From positions 204,177 to 268,176 of the forward strand of contig MVDH01000003.1 in the NCBI GenBank assembly GCA_003056245.1: a DNA stretch of 64,000 nucleotides. Reading direction: 5' to 3'. The position numbers and the translations under genes were made by a program. Shown here in pieces: positions 1-10,122 of the stretch. The DNA comes from Cellvibrio sp. 79 (GTDB lineage: Bacteria; Pseudomonadota; Gammaproteobacteria; Pseudomonadales; Cellvibrionaceae). The notes beneath the pieces were generated by a model. It was not told the origin of the DNA and made no database searches. It worked only from the letters and a program-made list of their open reading frames with translations. The stretch's first letter is position 1, and each line of letters starts with the position of its first letter.

Positions 1-18
1 GAAGTGCTCGATTATTAA
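1..18 (+). CDS. hslV: HslV protease subunit, last five codons (partial)
   Basis: The first 15 bases read in frame as Glu-Val-Leu-Asp-Tyr followed by TAA. HslV proteins commonly end in a motif like IEELxY, and hslV normally sits directly upstream of hslU, so this is very probably the 3' end of hslV with the rest outside the window. HslV is the threonine peptidase ring of the HslUV protease. The evidence is only six codons plus position, so the call rests mainly on context. Confidence 0.55.
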   Translation, partial: EVLDY

Positions 19-77
19 TTGCTTATATCAGCCCACCCAAATAGCTACCAATGCACAAAGAAATTAAAGAGTTTTTT

Positions 78-1400
78 ATGTCTTCTATGACCCCGCGCGA
101 AATCGTGCATGAATTGGATAAACATATCGTCGGCCAACAAAACGCCAAGCGCGCTGTCGCCATTGCATTGCGCAATCGCTGGCGCCGCATGCAAGTACCC
201 GCTGATATGCGCAATGAGATTACCCCGAAAAATATTTTGATGATCGGCCCCACCGGTGTCGGTAAAACTGAAATTGCCCGGCGCCTGGCAAAACTTGCCA
301 ACGCACCATTTATTAAAGTGGAAGCCACTAAATTTACTGAAGTTGGTTATGTCGGTCGCGATGTGGAATCCATTATTCGCGATCTCGTCGATGTCGCAAT
401 TAAAATGCGCCGTGAACAAGCCGTGAAATCAGTTCAGCACCGCGCGGCAGAAGCCGCAGAAGATCGCATCCTTGATGCATTGCTACCACCTGCACGCGAC
501 TTATCCGCGGAGGAAAGTAAACATGAATCCGGCACCCGCCAGATTTTCCGTAAGAAATTGCGCGAAGGCGAACTGGACGATAAAGAAATTGAAATTGATT
601 TAGCCGCGACCAGCGTGGGCGTAGAAATTATGGCCCCACCCGGCATGGAAGAAATGACCAACCAGCTGCAAAGCATGTTCTCATCGCTGGGGCGCGACAA
701 AACCAAAAAAACCAAAACCACTGTTAAAAAAGCCTTCAAACAATTACAGGATGAAGAAGCGGCAAAACTGGTCAGCGAAGACGATATCAAAACCCAGGCG
801 ATTGAGGCGGCCGAACAAAACGGTATTGTGTTTATCGATGAAATTGACAAAGTCGCACGCCGTGGCAATGTGAGCGGTGCCGATGTATCGCGCGAAGGTG
901 TACAACGTGATTTGCTGCCGTTAATTGAGGGCTGCACCGTGACCACTAAACATGGCATGATCAAAACCGATCATATTTTGTTTATCACGTCCGGCGCGTT
1001 CCATTTGAGCAAGCCATCAGATTTAATCCCGGAGCTGCAAGGCCGCTTGCCAATTCGCGTGGAATTACAGGCGCTAACGCCCGATGATTTCGAACGCATC
1101 CTTACTGAGCCTAAAGCATCGCTGACGGAACAACAGCAAGCACTGCTTAAAACTGAAGGTGTTGATGTTTCCTTTACCAAAGATGGTATTCGCCGTATTG
1201 CAGAAACTGCATTTGATGTAAATGAACGCACTGAAAATATTGGCGCGCGCCGTTTGCACACAATTCTGGAACGCTTGCTGGAAGATGTTTCGTTTGATGC
1301 TGGCAACGGTAACAACAGTGTAGAAATTAATGCAGACTATGTTGAGAAACATTTGGGCGAGCTGGCGAAAAATGAAGACTTGAGCCGGTATATTCTCTGA
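78..1400 (+). CDS. hslU: HslU, ATPase subunit of the HslUV protease
   Basis: AAA+ unfoldase that feeds substrates to the HslV peptidase in the cytoplasm. From the ATG at 78 the protein is 440 aa, the usual family length. It has Walker A GPTGVGKT at about residues 57-64, the GYVG pore loop at about 90-93, Walker B VFIDEIDK near 250, and the C-terminal SRYIL tail that docks into HslV. An earlier in-frame ATG at 51 exists, but family members begin MSxMTPREIV, and an AGAG ribosome site lies just upstream of 78. The 3' end overlaps the next gene by one base. Confidence 0.95.
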   Translation: MSSMTPREIVHELDKHIVGQQNAKRAVAIALRNRWRRMQVPADMRNEITPKNILMIGPTGVGKTEIARRLAKLANAPFIKVEATKFTEVGYVGRDVESIIRDLVDVAIKMRREQAVKSVQHRAAEAAEDRILDALLPPARDLSAEESKHESGTRQIFRKKLREGELDDKEIEIDLAATSVGVEIMAPPGMEEMTNQLQSMFSSLGRDKTKKTKTTVKKAFKQLQDEEAAKLVSEDDIKTQAIEAAEQNGIVFIDEIDKVARRGNVSGADVSREGVQRDLLPLIEGCTVTTKHGMIKTDHILFITSGAFHLSKPSDLIPELQGRLPIRVELQALTPDDFERILTEPKASLTEQQQALLKTEGVDVSFTKDGIRRIAETAFDVNERTENIGARRLHTILERLLEDVSFDAGNGNNSVEINADYVEKHLGELAKNEDLSRYIL

Positions 1401-1792
1401 TGAATGCAGATGCAAGCAAAGTTCCCAGCAAAATAAAGTTGCACAAACAATCACAGCAACTCGAATTGCATTTTGATGGCGAGCAATTCTTATTCCCCGC
1501 CGAACTCTTGCGCGTTTATTCGCCCAGCGCCGAAGTCAAAGGTCACGGACCGGGGCAAGAAGTGCTGCAATTTGGAAAGAAAGACGTTGCGATCACTGGT
1601 ATCGAGCGCGCAGGCAACTATGCCCTCAAATTAATTTTCAGTGATGGGCACGACAGCGGTATTTTTACCTGGAGTTATTTTTACGATCTGGGGAAAAATC
1701 AGGAACAGCTTTGGACTGAATATCTGCAAAAATTACACGACGCTGGTAAAAGCCGCGAGAAAGATACCAGCGTCGTGAAGTTTATTAACTAA
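1400..1792 (+). CDS. DUF971 protein (GBBH-like N-terminal domain)
   Basis: A 130 aa cytoplasmic protein. It carries the small domain found at the N-terminus of gamma-butyrobetaine hydroxylase (DUF971), visible as FPAELLRVYSPSAEV near residue 33 and the FTWSYFYDLG motif near 91. Its start codon overlaps the hslU stop (ATGA), so the two are translationally coupled. In gammaproteobacteria this gene very often follows hslVU, but its function is not established. It may be a metal-binding or Fe-S related scaffold. Confidence 0.85.
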   Translation: MNADASKVPSKIKLHKQSQQLELHFDGEQFLFPAELLRVYSPSAEVKGHGPGQEVLQFGKKDVAITGIERAGNYALKLIFSDGHDSGIFTWSYFYDLGKNQEQLWTEYLQKLHDAGKSREKDTSVVKFIN

Positions 1793-1828
1793 TTTTTTAT
1801 GCACCAGCTTTTATCATTGGTGTCAATT

Positions 1829-2653
1829 TTATTCAGCACCACTCCAACTCACCACACCGGTGTAAGCGGTAATTAATATCACCAGACCAAAGGCAATACG
1901 ATACCAGGCAAAGATTTCATAGGTGTGATTTGCCACAAAACGCACCAGCGTTCTCACCGCCAGCCATGCCGCAAAAAATGCGGTAATAAATCCTGCGGCA
2001 AACATCGGCAAATCACTTGTGTGCAATAAATCGCGATGCTTGTAAATATCGTAAAACGTTGCTGCAAACATGGTGGGAACCGCGAGAAAAAATGAAAACT
2101 CGGCGGCAACTTTACGATCCAGGCCAATGAACAAGCCACCGATAATAGTCGCGCCGGAGCGCGAGGTTCCAGGAACCATAGACACCACCTGGAACAATCC
2201 GACTTTCAGTGCATCCTTCCAACTCATATCATCCACATTGTGTACGCGGACCTGATGAGTGCGACGCTCCGCCCACAGAATGACAATGCCACCGAGAATC
2301 AACATAGTAGCTACGCTGATCGGGTTGAATAAATAGGTTTTGATCAGAGAAATAAATAGCACACCCATAATCGCCGCCGGCAAAAACGCAACCAGCAAGT
2401 TGGCAATAAAACGCTGGGCCTTCGTGTCATTGAACATGCCCAGGGCTACACCAATAAAGCGCTGCCGATATTCCACGACTACCGCCAAAATCGCGCCCAA
2501 TTGAATCGCAATTTCAAACACACGGCCATCATTATGAAAATTGATCAGATCGGCTGCCACAATCAAATGGCCGGTACTGGAAATTGGTAAAAACTCGGTG
2601 AGGCCTTCCACTACACCCAATACAATTGCTTTAAAAATCAGTAAAAAATCCAC
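1829..2653 (-). CDS. uppP: Undecaprenyl-diphosphatase (bacitracin resistance)
   Basis: Inner-membrane enzyme that dephosphorylates undecaprenyl diphosphate to recycle the lipid carrier for peptidoglycan and O-antigen synthesis. The two signature stretches are present: [15 protein letters not shown] near the N-terminus and [14 protein letters not shown] in the middle; the rest is hydrophobic with about eight membrane spans. I chose the GTG at 2653 (274 aa) because GGGAG lies six bases upstream and the family starts just before the first helix. A longer reading frame from 2731 would add 26 unusual residues. Confidence 0.93.
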   Translation of the reverse strand: MDFLLIFKAIVLGVVEGLTEFLPISSTGHLIVAADLINFHNDGRVFEIAIQLGAILAVVVEYRQRFIGVALGMFNDTKAQRFIANLLVAFLPAAIMGVLFISLIKTYLFNPISVATMLILGGIVILWAERRTHQVRVHNVDDMSWKDALKVGLFQVVSMVPGTSRSGATIIGGLFIGLDRKVAAEFSFFLAVPTMFAATFYDIYKHRDLLHTSDLPMFAAGFITAFFAAWLAVRTLVRFVANHTYEIFAWYRIAFGLVILITAYTGVVSWSGAE

Positions 2654-2750
2654 AATCAACTCCCGGATCAATATAAAAAAAGCGGGCGCAGTCTGCGCCA
2701 GTTCCACAAGGTTTGCAAACTCTGTGCCCATAAATTGGGCGATGCTGGGT

Positions 2751-2756
2751 TATAAT
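2751..2756 (+). promoter_or_regulatory. Candidate -10 box (TATAAT) for the DUF4136 lipoprotein gene
   Basis: A perfect TATAAT lies 30 bases before the start codon at 2786, in the divergent gap with uppP. No good -35 sequence is seen at the standard spacing, so this is only half a promoter. Confidence 0.4.
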
Positions 2757-2785
2757 CCCTTCTACCATACCTGGAGGACAGATTC

Positions 2786-3331
2786 ATGATGCTGAATATT
2801 TCCCGCCTGCTGGCAATTGCCGCATTGTTGTTACTCGGCGCTTGCGCCCAGACTCGCTATAGCGATGACTTTAAATCCGGTACCGAGTTTACCGGTTTGA
2901 AAACCTATCAATGGCGTAGCGTCACAACCGATATTGGCGGAACCGATAAAGATTTCCTGCAACAACTGGCGGACTCACAATTGCGCGCACAAGGTTTCAT
3001 CCCCGCCGATAAAGCCCCGGATTTATTGCTGGATTTACAAGCCTTTTCCCGTGTTAGCACCGGCGGCAACACGAGCATCGGTATAGGTATCGGAATGCCC
3101 GTCGGCCGTCATGGGAGCGTTGGCCTCGGCACAGGCAAAATTCTGGGCCAGGGAAAACAGGAAGGAGTAATTGTTGTGGACGTAACACAAACAACATCCA
3201 ATACCCTGATTTGGCGCGGCACCGCTGAAGGTATACCGCTGATTAATTTCTCATTGAAAGCCCAGCACAAACTGGGGGAAAGTTTTGCGCAATTGCTGCA
3301 ACAGTTTCCACCCAAAGCATCGACCAAATAA
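2786..3331 (+). CDS. DUF4136 lipoprotein
   Basis: An 181 aa envelope protein with a lipoprotein signal: a hydrophobic run followed by LLGAC, lipidated Cys at about residue 20. The mature part matches the DUF4136 pattern: a first strand with the residues TYQW, a middle Gly/Ser-rich loop of GxGxG type, and the late segment VDVTQTTSNTLIWRGTAEG. Function is unknown; family members are anchored in the outer membrane or periplasm. GGAGG lies eight bases before the ATG at 2786. It is a single gene, divergent from uppP. Confidence 0.85.
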   Translation: MMLNISRLLAIAALLLLGACAQTRYSDDFKSGTEFTGLKTYQWRSVTTDIGGTDKDFLQQLADSQLRAQGFIPADKAPDLLLDLQAFSRVSTGGNTSIGIGIGMPVGRHGSVGLGTGKILGQGKQEGVIVVDVTQTTSNTLIWRGTAEGIPLINFSLKAQHKLGESFAQLLQQFPPKASTK

Positions 3332-3458
3332 TATTCCGTCACGAATAATTTTTTGACCTATAGCCTGGTGAGTTAACGCGGGTTCTATTTTTTTCTGGAA
3401 TCCGCGTTATTTATTTTCTCTCGCAATAAATATTCCTGCCAAACCAAGTGATGTATCC

Positions 3459-4406
3459 ATGCCGAATTCTTCCTCTCGCCTTTCAACTGAAGGTATTTTG
3501 TTATTAATTGGTTTAGCGATTGGATGGGGCATTAACTGGCCCATCATGAAATTTATTATTGCCGACATTCCACCGCTGAGTTTTCGCGGACTCTGTTTGA
3601 TGCTGGGGGGCTTGGGTATTCTCGGTTTAGCGCGTATTTCCGGTCTATCGCTGCGAATACCAAAGGGCTACATACAAAAAATTTTATGGGTTTGCCTGCT
3701 AAATATTATTGGCTGGAATGTGTTCGCAACATATGGGTTAAGTCTCCTGCCCGCCGGACGCTCGGCACTATTAGGTTACACCATGCCAATCTGGGCAGTG
3801 CTGCTCTCTATTTGGGTATTACGCGATAAATTTACTGCACGCGTTGGTATTGCGTTATTGCTAGGGGCCGGCGGCATATTGGCATTGATGAGCGAATCCT
3901 TATTGAGTTGGTTTGGTGGACCGTTTAATAGCGATTTATTAACAGGCGCGCTATTGATGATTGTGGCTGCGTGGAGTTGGGCCACCGGAACAGTATTGAT
4001 GAAGCACTGGAAAATTCCGATGAATAGTGTCGCATTAACGGGCTGGCTTTTATTGTTGGCCAGTATTCCAGTTTTAATTGCGGCATTTTTTATCGATGGA
4101 TTGCCACAAAAAATGCCATCGACAATGGTGCTGTGGGGCCTTATTTACAACGTATTTATCGCGTTCATGTTTTGCTATTGGGCCTGGGTTCGCTTGGTTA
4201 GCCTGGTGCCGGTCAGCGTTTCTTCGCTCTCATCCCTGATAACACCGTTGATTGGAATTATTTCGGGAATACTGATATTGGGCGAGGAGCCCGGCTGGCC
4301 GGAATTCATAGCAACGTTTTTAATTTTGGGTGCGGTCGCGGTCGTCAATTCAGGCGCAGTAAAAACACCAGCCAGAAATCATCAAACCTCAACCGGCAAC
4401 GAGTGA
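3459..4406 (+). CDS. DMT superfamily (EamA) transporter
   Basis: A 315 aa inner-membrane protein with about ten predicted helices in two repeated EamA halves. It belongs to the drug/metabolite transporter superfamily, which exports small metabolites or amino acids; the substrate cannot be read from sequence. The N-terminal IGWGINWPIMKF and the second-repeat segment SSLSSLITPLIGIISG are typical. Its last 25 bases overlap the end of the convergent sfsA gene. Confidence 0.85.
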   Translation: MPNSSSRLSTEGILLLIGLAIGWGINWPIMKFIIADIPPLSFRGLCLMLGGLGILGLARISGLSLRIPKGYIQKILWVCLLNIIGWNVFATYGLSLLPAGRSALLGYTMPIWAVLLSIWVLRDKFTARVGIALLLGAGGILALMSESLLSWFGGPFNSDLLTGALLMIVAAWSWATGTVLMKHWKIPMNSVALTGWLLLLASIPVLIAAFFIDGLPQKMPSTMVLWGLIYNVFIAFMFCYWAWVRLVSLVPVSVSSLSSLITPLIGIISGILILGEEPGWPEFIATFLILGAVAVVNSGAVKTPARNHQTSTGNE

Positions 4407-5098
4407 ACCAACGCAATACGATTTTGCTGCGGCAGAATTTCTGCCGCATAGGCAATCACTTCAACACCAGCAGCAATTGCCTCGCGCATCGTCGCCCCGT
4501 ACACAACATCAATATGGTCCGCAGGGCTAACTTTTTTAATTCCGGTATGCTGCACACAAAACAATAAAACCGCACGGTGCCCCTGCCGCACCATCGCCAT
4601 TAGTTCGCGCAAATGTTTGCTGCCGCGCTGGCTAACCGCATCAGGAAAAAAACCGTCGCCATCGGCTTCCATCAAGGTCACGTTTTTAACCTCCACATAA
4701 CAAAGCCGTTCATCTGTGGAATGATTACTCAACAAAAAATCAACACGCGATTTTTCCTCACCATAAACCACTTCCCGTTTTAACAATGAGTAGCCCTGCA
4801 ACTCGGTGATAATTCCCGCTGTTATTGCGGTTTCGACCAACGCATTTGCACGCGCTGTATTAATGCCAGCCAGATAGCCGCCCGGCGTACTGACAACTTC
4901 CAGCGTTTGCGGGTATTTGCGGGTTTTGCTCTCGCTTACCGAATACCAGCAGGCACTATCGGATACCACGCAATTTTTCATGGAACCGGTGTTGGGGCAA
5001 TGGATAGTGAGTTCGGTTTTATCGGTCAGGACAATATCGGCCAGGAAGCGTTTATAGCGTTTACTCAACAGGGCGGGATGCAACAGAATCATAAGCAC
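4382..5098 (-). CDS. sfsA: SfsA, sugar fermentation stimulation protein homolog
   Basis: A 238 aa cytoplasmic protein of the SfsA family. Family hallmarks are the early RYKRFLADI stretch, the CPNTGSMKNC motif, the acidic DFLLSNHSTDERLCYVEVKN core that resembles a nuclease fold, and PDAVSQRGSKHLREL. E. coli SfsA is a nucleic-acid-binding protein affecting maltose metabolism; the biochemical role is unsettled. The ATG at 5098 gives the usual length. It is convergent with and slightly overlaps the DMT transporter. Confidence 0.92.
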   Translation of the reverse strand: MLMILLHPALLSKRYKRFLADIVLTDKTELTIHCPNTGSMKNCVVSDSACWYSVSESKTRKYPQTLEVVSTPGGYLAGINTARANALVETAITAGIITELQGYSLLKREVVYGEEKSRVDFLLSNHSTDERLCYVEVKNVTLMEADGDGFFPDAVSQRGSKHLRELMAMVRQGHRAVLLFCVQHTGIKKVSPADHIDVVYGATMREAIAAGVEVIAYAAEILPQQNRIALVHSLPVEV

Positions 5099-5364
5099 GG
5101 TTTCAGAGTCAAATTCGGAAATGACAGATTTACGACAGATTGAACCACAAACGCGCCATTTTGGGGCTATAGTTTTTGTTTGTAGTTGCTCGGCCCCGGA
5201 GTTCAGGTATCGAATGAGTTATCGCCAGTTTTCAATGAGATAGCCGTGAAAAAAACGCTAGCACTCCCATTTGTTATCTGATAGCTTGCTCCCCCTTCTA
5301 ATTCTGCCCGCCTGTTCGAGGCAGAGAATGATGATCCAGGAAGTCTTACGAGGCGCTACCCATT

Positions 5365-5808
5365 ATGGCGAAAAAATCACCCTCTACTGAAACCTTCGCG
5401 CTGCGTCCTTTTACTCCGTACGTGGAGAAAAAAGGCGAAGAGTACATGAACGATAGCCAAAAGCTGCATTTTAGAAATTTGCTGCTCAACTGGCGTTCAG
5501 AGCTGATGGAAGAAGTAGACCGCACAGTGAGCCACATGAAAGATGAAGCGGCTAACTTCCCAGACCCAGCTGACCGCGCCAGCCAGGAAGAAGAATTCAG
5601 CCTTGAGCTGCGTACTCGTGACCGCGAGCGCAAGCTGATCAAAAAAATCGACAGCACCCTTGAGTTGATTGAAAACAATGATTATGGCTATTGCGATGCC
5701 TGCGGTGTAGAAATCGGCATTCGCCGTTTGGAAGCCCGCCCGACCGCTACTCTTTGTGTGGATTGCAAAACCCTCGCAGAGATCAAAGAAAAGCAAATCG
5801 GCGGTTAA
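5365..5808 (+). CDS. dksA: DksA, RNA polymerase-binding transcription factor
   Basis: A 147 aa regulator that enters the RNA polymerase secondary channel and works with ppGpp on rRNA and amino-acid promoters. The coiled-coil tip has the DPADRA motif (DxxDxA) near residue 72, and the C-terminal zinc finger is CDAC...CVDC with 17 residues between the pairs. The C-terminal half is almost the textbook DksA sequence. The first 25 residues are Lys/Pro-rich, as in pseudomonads. It is followed by gluQRS, with a hairpin in the gap. Confidence 0.96.
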   Translation: MAKKSPSTETFALRPFTPYVEKKGEEYMNDSQKLHFRNLLLNWRSELMEEVDRTVSHMKDEAANFPDPADRASQEEEFSLELRTRDRERKLIKKIDSTLELIENNDYGYCDACGVEIGIRRLEARPTATLCVDCKTLAEIKEKQIGG

Positions 5809-5822
5809 TTCCGCCCATCCCG

Positions 5823-5842
5823 GAGGTGGGCTCGCCCACCTC
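5823..5842 (+). promoter_or_regulatory. Intercistronic hairpin between dksA and gluQRS
   Basis: An 8-bp perfect GC-rich stem (GAGGTGGG / CCCACCTC) with a CTCG loop sits just after the dksA stop. The left arm contains GGAGGTG, the only purine-rich sequence near the gluQRS start, so the structure could hide a ribosome site or act as a weak attenuator. There is no T-run after it, so it is not a classical terminator. Confidence 0.5.
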
Positions 5843-5848
5843 GATGCA

Positions 5849-6775
5849 ATGCCCTCCCCCATTTCATCCCGAACAGCAATCCCCTATATCGGCAGATTTG
5901 CCCCTTCGCCTTCAGGCCCTTTGCATTTTGGTTCCCTGGTAACTGCGCTGGCCAGCCATCTGGATGCCAAAGCAAGTAACGGCCAATGGCTGGTACGCAT
6001 GGAAGACCTGGACCCACCGCGCGAACAACCCGGCGCCGCCGATGACATATTGCGCTGCCTCGAAGGTCACGGCCTGGATTGGGACGGGGAGGTGATTTAC
6101 CAAAGCAATCGTCATGACACCTATCAAAATTGCCTCAATGATTTAATTGCCCGTGATTGGGCGTATCCATGCAGCTGCTCACGCCAGGATCTGGCCAGCA
6201 TGGGGGGAATTTACGACGGTCGCTGTCGCCATAAACAGGTGGACTTATCCAAACCGCACTCGCTACGGCTCAAACTGTACGATATTGATGACCACCCGAG
6301 TGCAGACGAAATCCACTTCCATGACCTGATTCAGGGCTCGCAAGCACAAAACCTGCGCACGCAAGCCGGGGATCAAATACTGAAGCGGCGCGATGGGTTC
6401 TACGCTTACCAGCTTGCGGTTGTGGTTGATGACATCGCACAAGGAATCACCCACATCATTCGCGGTAGCGATTTGCTGGATGTCACCGGTCGGCAGCTAT
6501 TCTTCTTTAACCTGCTCGGATCGCAGCAACCCGCCTTTGGCCATGTGCCACTTGCGGTACAAGCCAATGGGCAAAAGTTGAGCAAGCAAAATCACGCACG
6601 GGCAATAGAGATTAAAGAAGCAAGCAGGAACCTGTGGCGTGGGCTAGAGTTTTTAGGGCAAAATCCGCCCGCCGATTTGGCGGGTGCATCGACCAACGAA
6701 ATTCTGGACTGGGGATTGCATTACTGGCGCAGGGATAAGATCAGAGGCCTAAGCCACTTGTATCGTGAAGATTAA
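5849..6775 (+). CDS. gluQ: Glutamyl-Q tRNA(Asp) synthetase
   Basis: A truncated class I glutamyl-tRNA synthetase homolog that attaches glutamate to the queuosine base of tRNA(Asp) in the cytoplasm. It shows the IGRFAPSPSGPLHFGS nucleotide-binding start with the HIGH-like site, the zinc site CSC...YDGRC, and the KLSKQNHA version of KMSKS. It lacks an anticodon-binding domain, as expected at about 308 aa. I chose the ATG at 5849 because it places the conserved motif about 15 residues from the start; the frame is open further upstream inside dksA. A dksA-gluQ pairing is widespread. Confidence 0.92.
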   Translation: MPSPISSRTAIPYIGRFAPSPSGPLHFGSLVTALASHLDAKASNGQWLVRMEDLDPPREQPGAADDILRCLEGHGLDWDGEVIYQSNRHDTYQNCLNDLIARDWAYPCSCSRQDLASMGGIYDGRCRHKQVDLSKPHSLRLKLYDIDDHPSADEIHFHDLIQGSQAQNLRTQAGDQILKRRDGFYAYQLAVVVDDIAQGITHIIRGSDLLDVTGRQLFFFNLLGSQQPAFGHVPLAVQANGQKLSKQNHARAIEIKEASRNLWRGLEFLGQNPPADLAGASTNEILDWGLHYWRRDKIRGLSHLYRED

Positions 6776-6854
6776 ACCATCGCGATAACCAAACAGGCCC
6801 TGAAACAATAACACCAACCCGGTTGCGCACTTGCGTCACCCAGGAAGTAGAGTC

Positions 6855-7037
6855 ATGAACAATCAACGCCTGGTTATCTTACTGCTGCTGATTGCCTATA
6901 TATTTTCCCCGACACTATTTAACTGGATTATCAATCCGGAGGGTGCGTGGTACCGGCCGTATATCGTCTGGATACTGGTGATAGCGATTGCCTTTGCGAT
7001 GCAGTTACGTCGCAAGAAATACAACGACCTCGACTAG
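6855..7037 (+). CDS. Small two-helix membrane protein upstream of cbrA (CbrX-like position)
   Basis: A 60 aa protein with two hydrophobic segments (about residues 6-24 and 36-52) and a short basic tail ending KKYNDLD. The ATG at 6855 has GGAAG nine bases upstream and is preferred to the earlier ATG at 6831. It ends 46 bases before cbrA. In Pseudomonas a small ORF named cbrX lies just upstream of cbrA and is reported, from memory, to influence cbrA expression; this gene holds that position. Sequence similarity to CbrX was not tested. Confidence 0.75.
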   Translation: MNNQRLVILLLLIAYIFSPTLFNWIINPEGAWYRPYIVWILVIAIAFAMQLRRKKYNDLD

Positions 7038-7083
7038 CTCCCCGTAGTCTGACTATCAACTTATAACGACATAAGAACCCACA

Positions 7084-10050
7084 ATGACTTTTGACCTCGG
7101 CCAAGTTGCACTGATAGGAATCGGCTACCTGCTGCTGTTATTTGGTATCGCCTGGATTACCGAACGCGGCTGGATTCCAGAATCAGTTACCTCCCATCCC
7201 ATCACTTATATTTTGTCACTCGGTATTTTTGCGAGCGCCTGGGCGTTCTACGGCGTAATCGATCTGGCATTCCAATATGGTTACGGGGCGCTGGCTTATT
7301 ACCTGGGAACAGGAGCGCTGTTCCTGTTTGCGCCAGTCGCGCTGGCACCGCTTGCCGAGTTGGCGCGCCGCCATCAGGTTCACTCCCTGGCAGATTTACT
7401 GGTATTTCGCTACCACAGCCACAGCGTAGGCGCGCTGACCACATTGTGTATGCTGTGCGGGATTTTGCCGCTGCTCGCCCTGCAAATTCAGGCAATTGCC
7501 GACACCATGCATATCCTGACAGTGAGCGGAAATCCCTCGCTACCACTGGAAACCGGCCTCACCTTTAAAGACATCATGGCGCTGTGCTATTGCGCTATCC
7601 TGGCGTTCTTTACCATTTCTTTTGGTGCCAACCGCGACCAACACCGCGGGCTTGTTACCGCAATGGCATTTGAGTCGCTGTTGAAAGTTTGTGCGCTATG
7701 CGCGGTTGGACTGGTGTCTGTTTATGGCGTCTTTGATGGCCTTGATGGCCTTGACCAGTGGCTGCTGGACCACCCTGAAAATCTGGCCTTATTGCACACC
7801 CCGATTCACACTGACTCAGCCCATACCTTGTTGCTGGTATTCGTCGCTACGGCGGTAACCATGCCCCATATTTTCCATTTGGGGCTGGCGGAAAATCCGC
7901 TGATGCGCAACTCACACACTGTGACCTGGGCGTTCCCTCTGTTCCTACTGCTCATGGCACTGCCGATTTTCCCGATCCTATGGGCAGGCACCGAACTGTC
8001 AGTACCTTTGCCACCACAATATTATTCACTCGGCGTTCCGATCCTGTTTGACTCGCCCGGCCTAACCCTGCTGGCATTCCTTGGCGGCCTCTCTGCGGCG
8101 ACTGGCGCCATGGTAATCATCTCACTTGCATTGGCGACCATGGTAATGAACCATTGGCTGCTTCCCAGCCTTAAGCTGCGTACACGTACAGACTTATACA
8201 GCCAACTGATCTGGCTGCGCCGGATCATTATCGCGGCCATTTTCGCCGGTGGTTATGTGTTTTATTGGGTTCTGGACAATCGCTTCAGTCTCGCCCATCT
8301 AGCCATGACAGCATTTATTGAAACGCTGCAATTCCTGCCCGGTACATTTGCGATTGTGTTCTGGAGCAAAGGCAATAAACGCGGCCTGATTGCGGGTTTA
8401 TCGGTCGGCACCAGCATTTGGGCGCTGGGGCTTTTGCTGCCAATCCTCACTGGAATCGAGCACCTTCATCTCCCACTGGGAAACATCAATATTCCCGTTG
8501 GCATTGAATATTGGAATCATGTCACGTTGATTTCACTTGGCCTTAACACCTTTTTCTTCGTGGTGATCTCACTGCTAACACGTCAAACTGACGATGAACA
8601 ATACAGTGCCGAGGTTTGTGCCGCCGATGAACTCAGCCATCCGGTACGCCAGGCGCTGGATGTTCACTCTGCCTCCGAATTCAAGCATCGCCTCGCCAAA
8701 CCATTAGGCAAAGTCACCGCCAGCCGCGAAGTAGACATCGCCTTACAGGAACTCAACCTCACTATTGATGAGCGCCGCCCTTACGCATTGCGCCGTTTAC
8801 GCGATCAGATTGAAGGTAATCTTTCCAGTTTGATGGGCATTCATGTCGCCAGCGAGATCATGGATAAATACATCCCCCATGTCACCGCCGAAACCCAAAG
8901 CACGGTTGATATCAACCTGATCGAAAACCGCCTCTCCCAATACCGTGACCACCTCACCGGAATGGCGGCGGAATTGAATACGCTGCGCCTTTACCATCGT
9001 AAAACCCTTGAAGAACTGCCTATGGCGGTATGCTCATTGGGGCGGGACATGGAAGTGCTGATGTGGAACCGGGCGATGGCCAGCCTGACCCAGATTCCCA
9101 CCGAAGACGTGACCGGGTCCTATCTGGAAGATATCCCGGAACCCTGGTGCAGTCTGTTAATCGACTTCAGCCAAAGCAAGGAGCCGCACTTCTATCGCCG
9201 CGAGATCGAACTCAACAATCGCCCCCACTGGATCAGCCTGCACAAAGCCAACATTGAAGGTCCTATCACCGCCGGCGTTTATGATCAGGTAATGCTGTTG
9301 GAAGATGTAACTGAAACCCAATTGCTGGAGCAGGAACTGGTGCACTCCGAACGACTGGCCTCTGTCGGGCGGTTGGCGGCAGGCGTTGCCCATGAAATCG
9401 GCAACCCTATCACCGGCATCGCTTGTTTGGCACAAAACCTTAAATACGACTCCAGCGACCCGAAAGAAGTGCTCGAAACTGCTGAGCAAATCCTCAGCCA
9501 GACAGATCGCGTCGGCCGGATCGTGCAGTCACTGGTAAGCTTCTCCCACGCTGGCCATGCCAGCAAAACAGAATTTGAAGCTGTTTCCATTCGTGACTGC
9601 GCCAACGAAGCAATCCACCTTCTATCCCTGCAAAAAGAGAAAAATCAAGTCCTTTTCTGCAACGACATCCCCAAAACCGCCATCATCGCTGGCGATGCAC
9701 AACGTATGATTCAGGTTTTTATAAATCTTTTATCTAACGCACGGGATGCCAGCCCGGAGCAAGGGCGTGTTATGCTTGAAAGTAACGAAGATGAGGATTC
9801 GGTAACAGTTTCTGTTACCGATGAGGGCCACGGTATCCCTCCAGAGCTAATCGAGCGAATTCTCGAACCTTTCTTCACCACCAAAGAACCGGGTGAAGGT
9901 ACAGGTTTGGGCTTGGCCATGGTTTACAGCATTATCGAAGACCACAGCGGCCATATGGACATTATCAGTCCCGCCGACCCGGTTCATAATCGCGGCGCAC
10001 AATTTGTAATAACACTGCCGCGTCATCTTGATGCATTCATGGACGCCTGA
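7084..10050 (+). CDS. cbrA: CbrA, transporter-fused sensor histidine kinase
   Basis: A 988 aa inner-membrane kinase controlling carbon/nitrogen use together with CbrB. The first about 500 residues form a sodium/solute-symporter (SLC5-type) membrane domain with about 13 helices. A linker and a PAS domain (about 640-750, with [14 protein letters not shown]) follow, then the H-box [14 protein letters not shown] (His near 770) and a HATPase domain with the N-box [19 protein letters not shown] and GTGLGLAMV. Length and order match pseudomonad CbrA. It is cotranscribed with cbrB after a 72-base gap. Confidence 0.95.
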   Translation: MTFDLGQVALIGIGYLLLLFGIAWITERGWIPESVTSHPITYILSLGIFASAWAFYGVIDLAFQYGYGALAYYLGTGALFLFAPVALAPLAELARRHQVHSLADLLVFRYHSHSVGALTTLCMLCGILPLLALQIQAIADTMHILTVSGNPSLPLETGLTFKDIMALCYCAILAFFTISFGANRDQHRGLVTAMAFESLLKVCALCAVGLVSVYGVFDGLDGLDQWLLDHPENLALLHTPIHTDSAHTLLLVFVATAVTMPHIFHLGLAENPLMRNSHTVTWAFPLFLLLMALPIFPILWAGTELSVPLPPQYYSLGVPILFDSPGLTLLAFLGGLSAATGAMVIISLALATMVMNHWLLPSLKLRTRTDLYSQLIWLRRIIIAAIFAGGYVFYWVLDNRFSLAHLAMTAFIETLQFLPGTFAIVFWSKGNKRGLIAGLSVGTSIWALGLLLPILTGIEHLHLPLGNINIPVGIEYWNHVTLISLGLNTFFFVVISLLTRQTDDEQYSAEVCAADELSHPVRQALDVHSASEFKHRLAKPLGKVTASREVDIALQELNLTIDERRPYALRRLRDQIEGNLSSLMGIHVASEIMDKYIPHVTAETQSTVDINLIENRLSQYRDHLTGMAAELNTLRLYHRKTLEELPMAVCSLGRDMEVLMWNRAMASLTQIPTEDVTGSYLEDIPEPWCSLLIDFSQSKEPHFYRREIELNNRPHWISLHKANIEGPITAGVYDQVMLLEDVTETQLLEQELVHSERLASVGRLAAGVAHEIGNPITGIACLAQNLKYDSSDPKEVLETAEQILSQTDRVGRIVQSLVSFSHAGHASKTEFEAVSIRDCANEAIHLLSLQKEKNQVLFCNDIPKTAIIAGDAQRMIQVFINLLSNARDASPEQGRVMLESNEDEDSVTVSVTDEGHGIPPELIERILEPFFTTKEPGEGTGLGLAMVYSIIEDHSGHMDIISPADPVHNRGAQFVITLPRHLDAFMDA

Positions 10051-10122
10051 CAGGAATAACTCGCGACCCGGCGCAGCTCGCTGCATTGGGTCAAAACACC
10101 AACACGCAAGACCCGGATAGCT

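Noticed and set aside
434..1315. Long antisense ORFs opposite hslU
   Set aside because: They are shadows of the strongly conserved hslU frame and have no ribosome sites or recognisable domains.
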